In this document: in pieces, positions 38,401 through 46,600 of the stretch | Layout of the letters: each line of letters opens with the position of its first letter | Position numbering within the stretch: the stretch's first letter is position 1 | NCBI GenBank assembly: GCA_023055355.1 | Contig: JALJCS010000029.1 | Coordinates: 4,216,001-4,280,000, forward strand | DNA: 64,000 nucleotides | Direction of reading: 5' to 3' | Origin: Agelaius tricolor | Taxonomy: Eukaryota > Chordata > Aves > Passeriformes > Icteridae | Notes under the pieces: generated by a model | The model's input: the letters and a program-made list of their open reading frames with translations, nothing else | The model's database searches: none | Told to the model about the DNA's origin: nothing | Translations under genes and position numbers: made by a program

Positions 38401-39408
38401 CCTGTTCAGCCCTGCTGTGGGCAGAGCTGTTTGCCAGCTGTGACATGAGTAACCTCTCCCCTGCCAGCCTCACCCTCTTGCCACCCACACCAACCCCTCA
38501 GAGCCCGTGTGTGCTTCAGCTGCTGAAATCACAGCCGTGCCTCCCTCTGCCCTCCCGGGTGCAACAGAACCCTCCCTGGCAGTCATGAAAAACACAAGGC
38601 TGGGTTAAGATCGGATCCCAGCCTCGACACCCAGTCCCCATCTGCTTGCACAGGGATGATAATCTCCCCAGCTGCTAAAAGTGCACATCATCATCAAAAA
38701 CACGCCGGTGACTTCCTCCCCCCGGCGCTCAGCTCGGCTCTCCGCCCCCATCGCCCTCGCTGGATGCAGCGCCCGCTGCCCCGCGAGCATCAGCACAGAG
38801 CCAGCGCTGGATGCAGCCCCAGCATCTCCCCCGGAGCCGGGGGGACGAGGCCAGCCCCCGTTTCGGGAGCCACCCGCTCAGTTCAGCGAGGCTGCGGCAC
38901 CGGCACGGCCTCCCCGAGTGCCTGGATTGGGGCGGGGGGCTCATTTTCACTTTGGAGGGGAAGGCACCGAGTTTGCCTGGCAGGAATCGGGGAAGCACGG
39001 ATGAGGGCAGCGCAGGGAATAGCATGACAGCTCTCAGAAGAGGGAGGGCACAGCAGGTGCCCAACTCTGAAGGGGAAAAAAAACTGCACGAGCCCATCAT
39101 TTCGAGCAGAGATCGCTCGGGGGGACAGACCCTGCCCAGCTCGGGGGCTGCAGGTGCCGGCGCCGCTCAGGTACCGGCGGCTCGGTGCCCACCTGGGGGT
39201 CCAGCACGGCTCCGGAGCCCCTCAAGGGGATCCCGGGGAGCACTGGGCAATCCCCCGATGCAGAGAAACTCGCTGCCTGCCCGCCTGCCTGCGCGCGTTC
39301 GTGCGCAATGTGCGCGGAGCCGGCTCCCTGCGCGCAGAGCCCGCTCGGCTCTCCCACCCTGCCAGCCCCTGCCCTCCCAGCCGCCCCAGAAAAAGCTTCC
39401 TGCGCTAC

Positions 39409-39469
39409 CTGGGATGAAGAGCAGGGCAGTGGTGGCCGTGAAGACGATCCAGCAGGCAGGATGGTACAT
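39409..39469 (-). CDS. OPCML: OPCML alternative first coding exon (signal peptide), partial
   Basis: This exon encodes the start of a GPI-anchored, three-Ig-domain neural cell adhesion protein of the IgLON family, which acts at the outer neuronal surface. Seen: on the minus strand an ATG at 39469-39467 opens 20 codons plus one base ([10 protein letters not shown], then [10 protein letters not shown]), followed by CAG|GTAGCG, a good splice donor that gives a phase-1 intron. The peptide is a hydrophobic signal sequence. The start is fixed by a purine at -3 (AAG ATG) and by an in-frame TAG 15 nt upstream. Known, from memory: a human OPCML isoform starts MYHPAYW and continues FIPG into the first Ig domain, so this is the alternative short-signal exon rather than the MGVCGY exon of the other isoform. 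Differences from the remembered human peptide include Cys for Tyr at residue 6 and Thr for Ser at residue 11. The Ig-domain exons are not in the window. Neurotrimin or LSAMP are less likely because their remembered first exons differ. Confidence 0.87.
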
Positions 39470-39536
39470 CTTGGAGCTGCGCTAGGCGAGCGGCTGCTTC
39501 GCTCGCTGCTGGCTGCTGCTGCCGCCGCTGCTTTCC
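39470..39536 (-). other. OPCML: 5' UTR of the OPCML first exon (TSS inferred)
   Basis: This is the minus-strand leader between the ATG and a start site placed about 25-30 bp downstream of the TTTAAA box. It is rich in CAG/GCG triplets, contains no upstream ATG, and carries an in-frame TAG at -15. The leader length is an inference from the TATA-like box. An initiation spread typical of CpG islands could extend it to the right. Confidence 0.5.
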
Positions 39537-39860
39537 GTCTGCGCTGAATTCTGAGCAGGTTTAAATCCAATGTTTGCAGAGGGAGGGAGACGGAGTTAGC
39601 GAGCTGGAGAGAGGGGGAGAGACGGGAGCAGGCAGTCAGTGTGGCTGGTCCCCCCTTGCACACGCACGCACACTCGCACACAACTGGCAGAAGGAGCAGC
39701 GGGCTCCGTGCGTGCTCCGGGAGCGCAGACCTCCTACCGGGCACCCATTGGCTCAGGATGCTGACTGACACACGCACTCCCGCTCTCCTGCGGGCTTCAC
39801 TCCGCAACCAGGGAGTTAAATGCAGGCATCGACCCCCCGAGCATCCCTCCCGGCACCAGC
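39537..39860 (-). promoter_or_regulatory. OPCML: Core and proximal promoter of OPCML, leftward
   Basis: Seen: TTTAAA at 39560-39565 with ATTGG directly upstream on the transcribed-direction strand, a CCAAT box in minus orientation at 39747-39751, purine-rich and pyrimidine-rich stretches at 39580-39660, and many CpGs. These fit a CpG-island promoter with a weak TATA element about 90 bp upstream of the ATG. Its right border is invaded by a 20-bp minisatellite. The assignment as promoter follows from the adjacent first exon. The exact start site is not visible. Confidence 0.6.
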
Positions 39861-39865
39861 TGGTG

Positions 39866-40440
39866 CCCGGGATGCAGGGAGAGGCTCTGGGATGGAGAGA
39901 GCAGCTCTGGGATGGAAGGAGCAGACGCAGGATACAGGAACAGCTCTCAGGATGCAGGGAGCAGCACCGGGATGCAGGGAGCAGCTCTGGGATGGAGGGA
40001 GCAGCCCCGGGATGCAGGAGCAGTCCCGGGATGCAGGGAGCAGCTCTGGGATGGAGGGAGCAGCCCCGGGATGCAGGAGCAGCTCTGGGATGGAAGGAGC
40101 AGCTCTGGGATGGAAGGAGCAGCTCTGGGATGGAGGGAGAAGCTCTGGGATGGAGGGAGAAGCTCTGGGATGGAGGGTGATACTCTGGGGTGGAGGGAGC
40201 AGACCCAGGATACAGGAGCAGCCCCGGGATGGAGAGAGCAGCTCTGGGATAGAAGGAGCAGCCTCGGGATGCAGAAGCTCTGGGATAGAAGGAGCAGCCC
40301 CGGGATGCAGGGAGCAGCTCTGGGATGCAGGAGCAGCCCCGGGATGGAGAGAGCAGCTCTGGGATAGAAGGAGCAGCTTTGGGATAGAAGGAGCAGCCCC
40401 GGGATGCAGGAGCAGCCCCGGGATGCAGAGAGCAGCCCTG
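39866..40440. repeat. 20-bp minisatellite upstream of the OPCML promoter
   Basis: About 28 units near 20 bp, in three main types: GGAGCAGCTCTGGGATGGAA, GGAGCAGCCCCGGGATGCA (19 bp) and AGCTCTGGGATGGAGGGAGA. The plus strand is G-rich. It starts roughly 330 bp upstream of the inferred transcription start, replacing what should be upstream promoter DNA. A 454-codon minus-strand frame and a 363-codon plus-strand frame through it are repeat artefacts. Copy number is likely polymorphic. Confidence 0.95.
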
Positions 40441-41019
40441 CATGGACACAGGCATGGTCACACCAGCTCCTCGTGCACCTCTGCCACCTGCAAAGGGGAA
40501 GGTTTTCCTTCCCCAGCCTGGAGCTGGCTGGTGGGGCAGCCCCAGGCATCAGCCCCTTGGCTCTCCCTGCCCTCTGCTCCCCTCACTGGGAAGGCAGCAG
40601 CAGCTCTTCCACTGCTGAGGCAAACCAGGGAGCAATCCAAGCTTTTTAGCATGAGTGGGTGTTTTTCACACAAAATCTCTGAAACCAGGCAGCAATCTTC
40701 CCTGTGCATCCCAACTGGAGACATGATTTTTTTTTCCCTTCAGCAGCTCACAAAGCCCCAAAAAGACCCTGAGCTCAGGGTACCTGCTCCTGCAGACCCC
40801 CTATCCCATACCAAGGAGTTTTCCTCAGGGTCTCCTTTCCTTCCAGGATGCCACAATTTTCTTCTGTATCCCCAGAACCCCCTCCCTGGCACATTCCCAC
40901 ATCTCTGCTGAGCCCTGAGCATCCCTGGGCTTGGGCAGCTGCCCCTGCCATGTCCCCCTCCCACAGCCACCTCCAGACCAAGGCATTCACCAGTCAGGGC
41001 TTGAGTTTGCTGCATTGCC

Positions 41020-41131
41020 AAAAAAAAAAAAAAAAAAAAAAGTTGCAAAGGTTAGTTTCCAAAACAAATAGTACTTATTTTTGACATTTTCTAAACAAAA
41101 AAAAAAAAAAAAAAAAAAGAAAAAAAGAAAC
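41020..41131. repeat. Two poly-A tracts about 55 bp apart
   Basis: A-runs of 22 (41020-41041) and 22 (41097-41118, then G-interrupted A-runs to about 41130) flank a short AT-rich spacer. They may be retroposon tails, but no element body is recognisable. Confidence 0.85.
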
Positions 41132-42588
41132 CAAAAACATGTTTCTTATTTCTCATTGCAACTTCCTTAAAAACAGACTGTAAGTGGGGTTTTTTTAATG
41201 GTTCAGGACAAATTTTAACCTTCAGTTTTTCTCAAAACCATCTCTTTCCCCACTAGCTCAGGGTTAAAGGTCTCTTTTTGAGTTCCAGGCCAGCCCAAGA
41301 GAACTGTCAGCCCAACACTTTGGGTTTCCAGCTAACTCACCACAGCATTCTGGCACCAGTGGCCACACACTCCTCCACATCCCACACCCCAGGGTTTCAC
41401 CTGCTCCTCACCTTGGTCTCTGTTCTCACCTACCTGGGCTTGTTCTCACCATCCCTGGATCCCCATTTTCCTGGATTATTTTCCCTCGAGACTCCTTTTT
41501 CCATTAAGCCATCATCTCAGGGAGCACCTGGCTAAGGGACCCTCTGCACTGGGGTGCACAAACCCCAATTCCCACAGCCTGCCACAGAGCTGGCGCCAGA
41601 GCTCTCCTGGCACCCCAACCCACAAACCCCTGATCATTCCCTCCCCTCTGGTCTTTTTTCCCTTTTGTCTCACCCACCTGTTACAACACAGTATCAGCAC
41701 ATCCCTGTCCATGTCCATCCCTCTTATCTGACACTATTGCCACACACAGCAGCACTGGGAGGAGCAGGAGCAGTGGGGTTGGAGCACAGAGCCAGGTCCC
41801 CTGTGCTCTGGAAAGGGTGTCCCTCACCCAGAGAGGGATGGGAGCCAAGCACACACTGCCAGGACAAACTCCTCTGGCTTTTAACCATTAATTCTTCTTC
41901 ATTTTCTACTCGGCATGAATAAACCGCAAGTTTTCAAAAGCTTTTAACTCAGCCATATTCCCACATTATCTACTGAAGGCATCCCATCTCCTGCATCCTC
42001 AGGAAAGCACCAAAGCAAACATGACTAAGGATTTCATTCCTTTAATAAGGGTAAAGTTTTGTTGCTTGACCTCTGAAAGAGCTAAATCATCACATGGAGC
42101 AAAAACCAGTGAGCAGAGTGTCTCCCTCAGCCTGGGAGAGGACAGGGATATTTCTGTCCTGAATTTCCCTCTAAATGACACCCCAACAGATGACACCAAG
42201 CAAATTTATCCTTTGCTTCACGAGTATTTTGGGAAAACAGCTGCAAAGAGACATTTGGGATTTCCCAGGGCTGCCAGGCATGTGGCTGCATCCTTCCTGG
42301 CCAGCCCAGGACAGGGACATCTGTCCCCAGGGGAAACTGAGCTGCTTTGGGGCTCAGCTGAACCCTGTGGCTGCAGCTCATCCTCCAAACGCACACAGCG
42401 AGCTCTGAATCCGCCCAAGGCAAAAAAAAGAAATAAAGTTATCTTGGAGGAACTAAAGGAAATGAACAAAGAAATCATTTCTAATTAACAGAAATGTTTG
42501 ATGGACTCAGAACAAACATGTTGCTCTGCTTTCAAACCCTGAGTTGAAAAGCTATATTTGGGGAAGTTTCAAAACAACACATTCTTAC

Positions 42589-42648
42589 TTTTTTTTTTTT
42601 TTTTCCTCCCACCACACTTCTTCCATTTGCTTTTTATTTTTTTTTTTC
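42589..42648. repeat. T-rich simple repeats
   Basis: T16 at 42589-42604 and a second T-run with one A at 42631-42647. They are simple sequence, also a source of spurious Phe-rich frames. Confidence 0.85.
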
Positions 42649-42775
42649 CTTCACCTGGCAGTGATTATTACCCAAGTCCAGCACACACTGAGCTGCTCTC
42701 TTTGCATATATTTTGGTCAATTAGGCTGGCACCCAAATTGCCAAACACAGCTCTGAGAGTGACCCTAGAGCAGAC

Positions 42776-42835
42776 CTTTGGTACCTTGCTGCCTTTACCT
42801 TCCCATCTGCAAAATGGGAACAAATGTGCTTTGAT
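42776..42835 (+). mobile_element. MIR-like relic fragment
   Basis: TACCTTGCTGCCTTTACC followed by TTCCCATCTGCAAAATGGGA matches the most conserved MIR stretch (remembered consensus: TTTCCTCATCTGTAAAATGGG). Only this short core survives. Confidence 0.5.
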
Positions 42836-43342
42836 CAGCCAAACAAATCCATCACTGCTCACCAGCTCTGCAGGACCGAGCAGGCACTGGCCTGTTTCAT
42901 TTGTTTGATTTCCAAGACACATAATAAAAAGGTGTATAAATATGTATTTAGCTGGTGGAGCTTTTCTAGGATATTTGGGGTTGTTTGCTTTCCGATATCA
43001 AGCAGAGAATCTGAAATGCATATTTAAATTTGACAGGCAGCCCCTGATCGGAGAGGAGACATTCTGCTCCGCTGGGCACATTTAGACATGATTTTTGTGT
43101 GTATTTCCAGAGGTTTTTTTCCCCAGCTGTCTCAATGCATATTCACATCTGGGACCAGAGTAGTCTCTGGGGGAAATAACACGTTTTCAGTGAAGCAGAG
43201 GTTTGCACAGACAGGGAGAGGGCGCAGAGCAGTGCAGGAGAGCAGCGTGAGGAGCATCCCTGCTCCCATCCTGGGTGCTCCATCCCCAGAGCAGCCTGCA
43301 CTGGGCTGATCCCATCTGCCAGAGTGATCCCTACAGAGTCCT

Positions 43343-44362
43343 GCATCACCTCATGCCACAGATCACCATGAGCCACAGATCACCATGAGCCACAGATCAC
43401 CCTGAGCCACAGATCACCATGAGCCACAGATCACCATGAGCCACAGATCACCCTGAGCCACAGATCACCATGAGCCACAGATCACCATGAGCCACAGATC
43501 ACCTCATGGCACAGATCACCCTGTGCCACAGATCACCATGAGCCACAGATCACCCTGAGCCACAGATCACCATGAGCCACAGATCAGCACGAGCCACAGA
43601 TCACCTCATGCCACAGATCACCTCAGGGCACAGATCACCCTGTGCCACAGATCACCCTGAGCCACAGATCACCACGAGCCACAGATCACCATGTGCCACA
43701 GATCACCCTGAGCCACAGATCACCATGTGCCACAGATCACCCTGAGCCACAGATCACCATGAGCCACAGATCACCTCGTGCCACAGATCACCTCATGGCA
43801 CAGATCATCCTGTGCCACAGATCACCCTGAGCCACAGATCACCCTGAGCCACAGATCACCCTGAGCCACAGATCACCATGTGCCACAGATCACCCTATGC
43901 CACAGATCACCATGAGCCACAGATCACCATGAGCCACAGATCACCTCATGGCACAGATCACCATGAGCCACAGATCACCATGAGCCACAGATCACCCTAT
44001 GCCACAGATCATCCTGTGCCACAGATCACCATGAGCCACAGATCACCATGTGCCACAGATCACCATGAGCCACAGATCACCTCATGGCACAGATCACCCT
44101 GTGCCACAGATCACCTCATGCCACAGATCACCCTATGCCACAGATCACCCCGTGCCACAGATCACCCTGAGCCACAGATCACCATAAGCCACAGATCACC
44201 CCGTGCCACAGATCACCCTGAGCCACAGATCACCTCATGGTACAGATCACCATGAGCCACAGATCAGCATGAGCCACAGATCATCCTGTGCCACAGATCA
44301 CCTCATGCCACAGATCACCATGAGCCACAGATCACCTCATGCCACAGATCACCCTGTTCCAC
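43343..44362. repeat. 17-bp minisatellite, about 60 copies
   Basis: A kilobase of a 17-bp unit CCACAGATCACCATGAG with interspersed variants (CCTGAG, CCTCATG, CATGTG, CCTATG before GCCACAG). Blocks of variant order recur (for example CTCATGGCACAGATCACC), showing higher-order duplication. It is stop-free in one plus-strand frame (125 codons as His/Arg/Ser-rich repeats) but is not a gene. Confidence 0.97.
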
Positions 44363-44588
44363 AGAGCTCTGTCCTGCTCCTCCAGGTGCTGAGGACCATC
44401 CTTGCCCTGGCCACCTCCACTCTCCTTCCCAACCCCACACCCCACACCCCCACAGACCATCCGCCCCAGAGCAGTGCCAGGGAACTGCATGGCACCTCTC
44501 TGCAGGGCTGTGGCTTTGCAAGGAGCCCAAGGTTGCCTTGAGAGGTGTCTGCTCACACTGGGAGGTGTAGGGGAGCAAAGTGGCAGCA

Positions 44589-45049
44589 CTGGGACGGGCA
44601 GAATGGGGTGCAGAAGGGTTGGGATGGGCTGGAAGGGGTGGAGAAGAGTTGGGATGGGCAGGACGGGGTGCAGAAGGGTTGGATGGGCTGGAAGGAGAGC
44701 AGGAGCTCTGGGATGGGCAGGAGGGGTGCAGAAGGGTTGGGATGGGCAGGATGGGGTGCAGGAGCTCTGGGATGGGCAGGACGGAGAGCAGGAGCTCTGG
44801 GATGGACAGGACGGGGTGCAGAAGGGTTGGGATGGGCAGGACGGGGTGCAGAAGGGTTGGGATGGGCAGGATGGGGCACAGAAGGGTTGGGATGGGCTGG
44901 AAGGGCAGCAGGAGCTCTGGGATGGGCAGGACAGGGTGCAGAAGGGTTGGGATGGGCAGGATGAGGAGCACAAGGGTTTGGTTTAAAGGGATGCTGAGAG
45001 AGCAGGGTGGGGAATGGAAGCTCTGGGATGGGCAGGGAGGGGCGCAGAG
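44589..45049. repeat. 30-bp minisatellite, G-rich plus strand
   Basis: About 13 units of roughly 30 bp built on GGGATGGGCAGGACGGGGTG plus either CAGAAGGGTT or CAGGAGCTCT, with a last diverged unit at 45018-45049. It starts 230 bp right of the 17-bp array. The AGCTCTGGGATGG core is identical to one in the 39.9-kb array. G-runs make quadruplex formation plausible on the plus strand. Frames of 200 to 260 codons over it on both strands are artefacts. Confidence 0.95.
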
Positions 45050-45168
45050 GGCTCCAGGGAAACAGAAGCCTCCCAAACCAGCCGTGCCTGTGGCTTTCAC
45101 CCCTGTGCCCTCTCTGCAGCGCCCGCCCCAGGCAGCCCCCGCAACCTCCTCCCTGTCCCCTCCCTCGG

Positions 45169-45183
45169 GGTGTGTGTGTGTGC
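45169..45183. repeat. (GT)n microsatellite
   Basis: About seven GT repeats (GGGTGTGTGTGTGTGC), short and probably of limited variability. Confidence 0.8.
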
Positions 45184-45349
45184 TCTGCTGAATGAAAGGC
45201 TACCCTTTTCTCCTTGACATCTTGTTAGAATGTGAATACAACAGCTATTGATTTGCATTTCGTGCAAGGAGAGAGGAAAAAAAAAACCCTAGCTTTTTTC
45301 TTTTTCTATTTTTTTAAAAAAGAAAGATTCTCTGAACTCAGAGCTCCTG

Positions 45350-45473
45350 CAGGAATAAATAACCTGGATGGGGCTTGGAGCAACCTGGTCTAGTGGGAAG
45401 TGTCTCTGGCCATAGCAGGGGGTTGGAATGAGGTGATACCAACCCAAACCATCCTGTGACTCTATGAATTGAG
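45350..45473 (+). mobile_element. CR1 LINE 3' tail
   Basis: AACCTGGATGGGGCTTGGAG, CAACCTGGTCTAGTGGGAAG, GGGGGTTGGAATGAGGTGAT and CCATCCTGTGACTCTATGAA form the sense-orientation CR1 3' end. It is 5'-truncated. Confidence 0.9.
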
Positions 45474-45944
45474 CACCAACCACGCCAAGCTCTGCAGGGA
45501 GAGCACAAGGACCCACCCAACCATCCTTCCCAAGTGCTTCTGCATCCCTCACCAAGGGCAAACACTGTGAGTTACCCCAGGCTGGGCCAGCAGCATCACC
45601 CAGCCCAGGGGGGAAGGCAAACAAAACAATTAAGCTGGACCTGAGGCAACTAAATGAGCAGGGAAAGCCAAGGGAGAAGCAGGATGGGACTCGGGAGGAG
45701 GAGATGGAGCAAACATCACTGCTCACCTCCTGCAGCTCCTGGCTGGCAGTGCCAGCAGTCAGGCTCCTTCCACGCAGGCCCCCAACCATTGTGACACAGA
45801 CACCAAGTGTCCTGCTACCCTTCCATGGGGAGAGTTCCCCACTCCTCCAAACCACGGCAAGCACAGCAAGCAGGGAAGAAACCAAGGGCGAGGAATGAGG
45901 GTGCTGGCATCAGTGGCTGAGGGCAAACAGCGATGCATCACCTC

Positions 45945-46015
45945 CCGCCGCGGGCTGTTGCGGGGATTAATTAGCGTTTGTAAAGCACTTTGAAGATAAA
46001 TGAGACTGTGGGAGA
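45945..46015. promoter_or_regulatory. Possible exapted MIR-type/conserved element
   Basis: GGGGATTAATTAGCGTTTG followed by TAAAGCACTTTGAAGATAAA resembles the 3' part of ancient MIR/L2 elements (ATGTAAAGCGCTTTGA in memory) joined to a TTAATTAGC site. Such relics are often conserved as enhancers. The identification is weak. Confidence 0.3.
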
Positions 46016-46479
46016 GCTCCTGGCCAGGAGAGAGGGGGAGATGGGGATCAGGGAACCCAGGTATGGTGTGGTTTCTTATCTGGTGTGCAAGCTGCAGCCC
46101 CGGCTGGGCCGGCACCACGCGGGTGTGGATGAAAGGTGGAACGGGAAAATTTCCGCAGAGTGAAAAAAAAAGAGAAATCGTGCACATGCTGCTTGGGAAA
46201 AATGAGTGAGAGAGAGATGAAAAGATAGGATCTAAGTCTCTAAAAGCTGTAGAGACCTGCTATTGATTCTGGCTTGGGAAGAAGGGGCCTGAACTAGAGC
46301 TGGTGTGTTGTTAAGTGCACTTATCTCCTCTTGTTAGATGGCAGAACGGGGCCAGATGGACAGGGTCCTAATTCCCGTCAAGAATCATTACCTGCCGCAT
46401 GCTGGATGAGGCACCTCCAAAGATGTGCTGGGAGCACTGGAAAACGTGGCAGCACCAGGAGGTCAGGACCCCACAGTGT

Positions 46480-46600
46480 CCCTGGACAACCCATTCCAGT
46501 GCTGGAGCACCACTTCTCTGAAACAGCTTTTCTTACATTTAAAGAGAATTTCTTGCACTTTGATTGTGCTCATTGCCCTCTCTGAGCACTCCTGAGAAGA
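46480..46600 (-). mobile_element. Possible diverged CR1 fragment
   Basis: CCATTCCAGTGCTGGAGCAC, TTTAAAGAGAATTTCTTGCA and TTGCCCTCTCTGAGCACTCC follow the order of an old CR1 3' region in reverse orientation, with many substitutions. Confidence 0.45.

Larger units (their letters stand above)
1..39408 (-). other. OPCML: 5' part of OPCML intron 1
   Basis: Everything left of the splice donor at 39408-39407 lies downstream of the exon in the direction of transcription, and no acceptor followed by the first Ig-domain exon is recognisable. It is therefore read as intron, at least 39.4 kb long. Very long first introns are known for IgLON genes. It carries CR1 tails, LTRs, MIR relics, four minisatellites, CpG-rich patches and AT-rich putative enhancers, listed separately. 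Outside those the sequence is unique-looking DNA without supported genes: 1-2500, 2601-4125, 4521-5647, 5776-8916, 9119-10498, 12900-16890, 17568-20179, 20428-22061, 22304-24118, 24740-29882 and 30006-39408. A separate non-coding RNA inside cannot be excluded. Confidence 0.7.
38690..39860. promoter_or_regulatory. CpG island spanning the OPCML first exon
   Basis: CpG dinucleotides are dense here (for example the stretches around 38700-38920, 39110-39380 and 39470-39545) and sparse in the surrounding sequence. The island covers the promoter, the exon and about 700 bp of the intron start. A 224-codon open frame on the opposite strand (38811-39485) is best explained by high GC content, not by a gene. 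Confidence 0.75.

Noticed and set aside
38811..39485. 224-codon frame antisense to the OPCML exon
   Set aside because: GC-rich island shadow without recognisable protein features.
39097..40461. 454-codon minus-strand open frame
   Set aside because: Mostly the stop-free 20-bp minisatellite joined to CpG-rich promoter DNA. It is in a different frame from the OPCML exon and has Ser/Pro/Cys repeat composition only.
39820..40911. 363-codon plus-strand open frame
   Set aside because: Translation of the same minisatellite followed by random sequence, with no domain or splice logic.
43343..44362. CRISPR-like regular repeats
   Set aside because: The repeats are head-to-tail without unique spacers and the genome is avian; it is a minisatellite.
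44315..45100. 261-codon minus-strand frame of Leu/Pro/Ile repeats
   Set aside because: Encoded by the 30-bp minisatellite; the plus strand is open as well.
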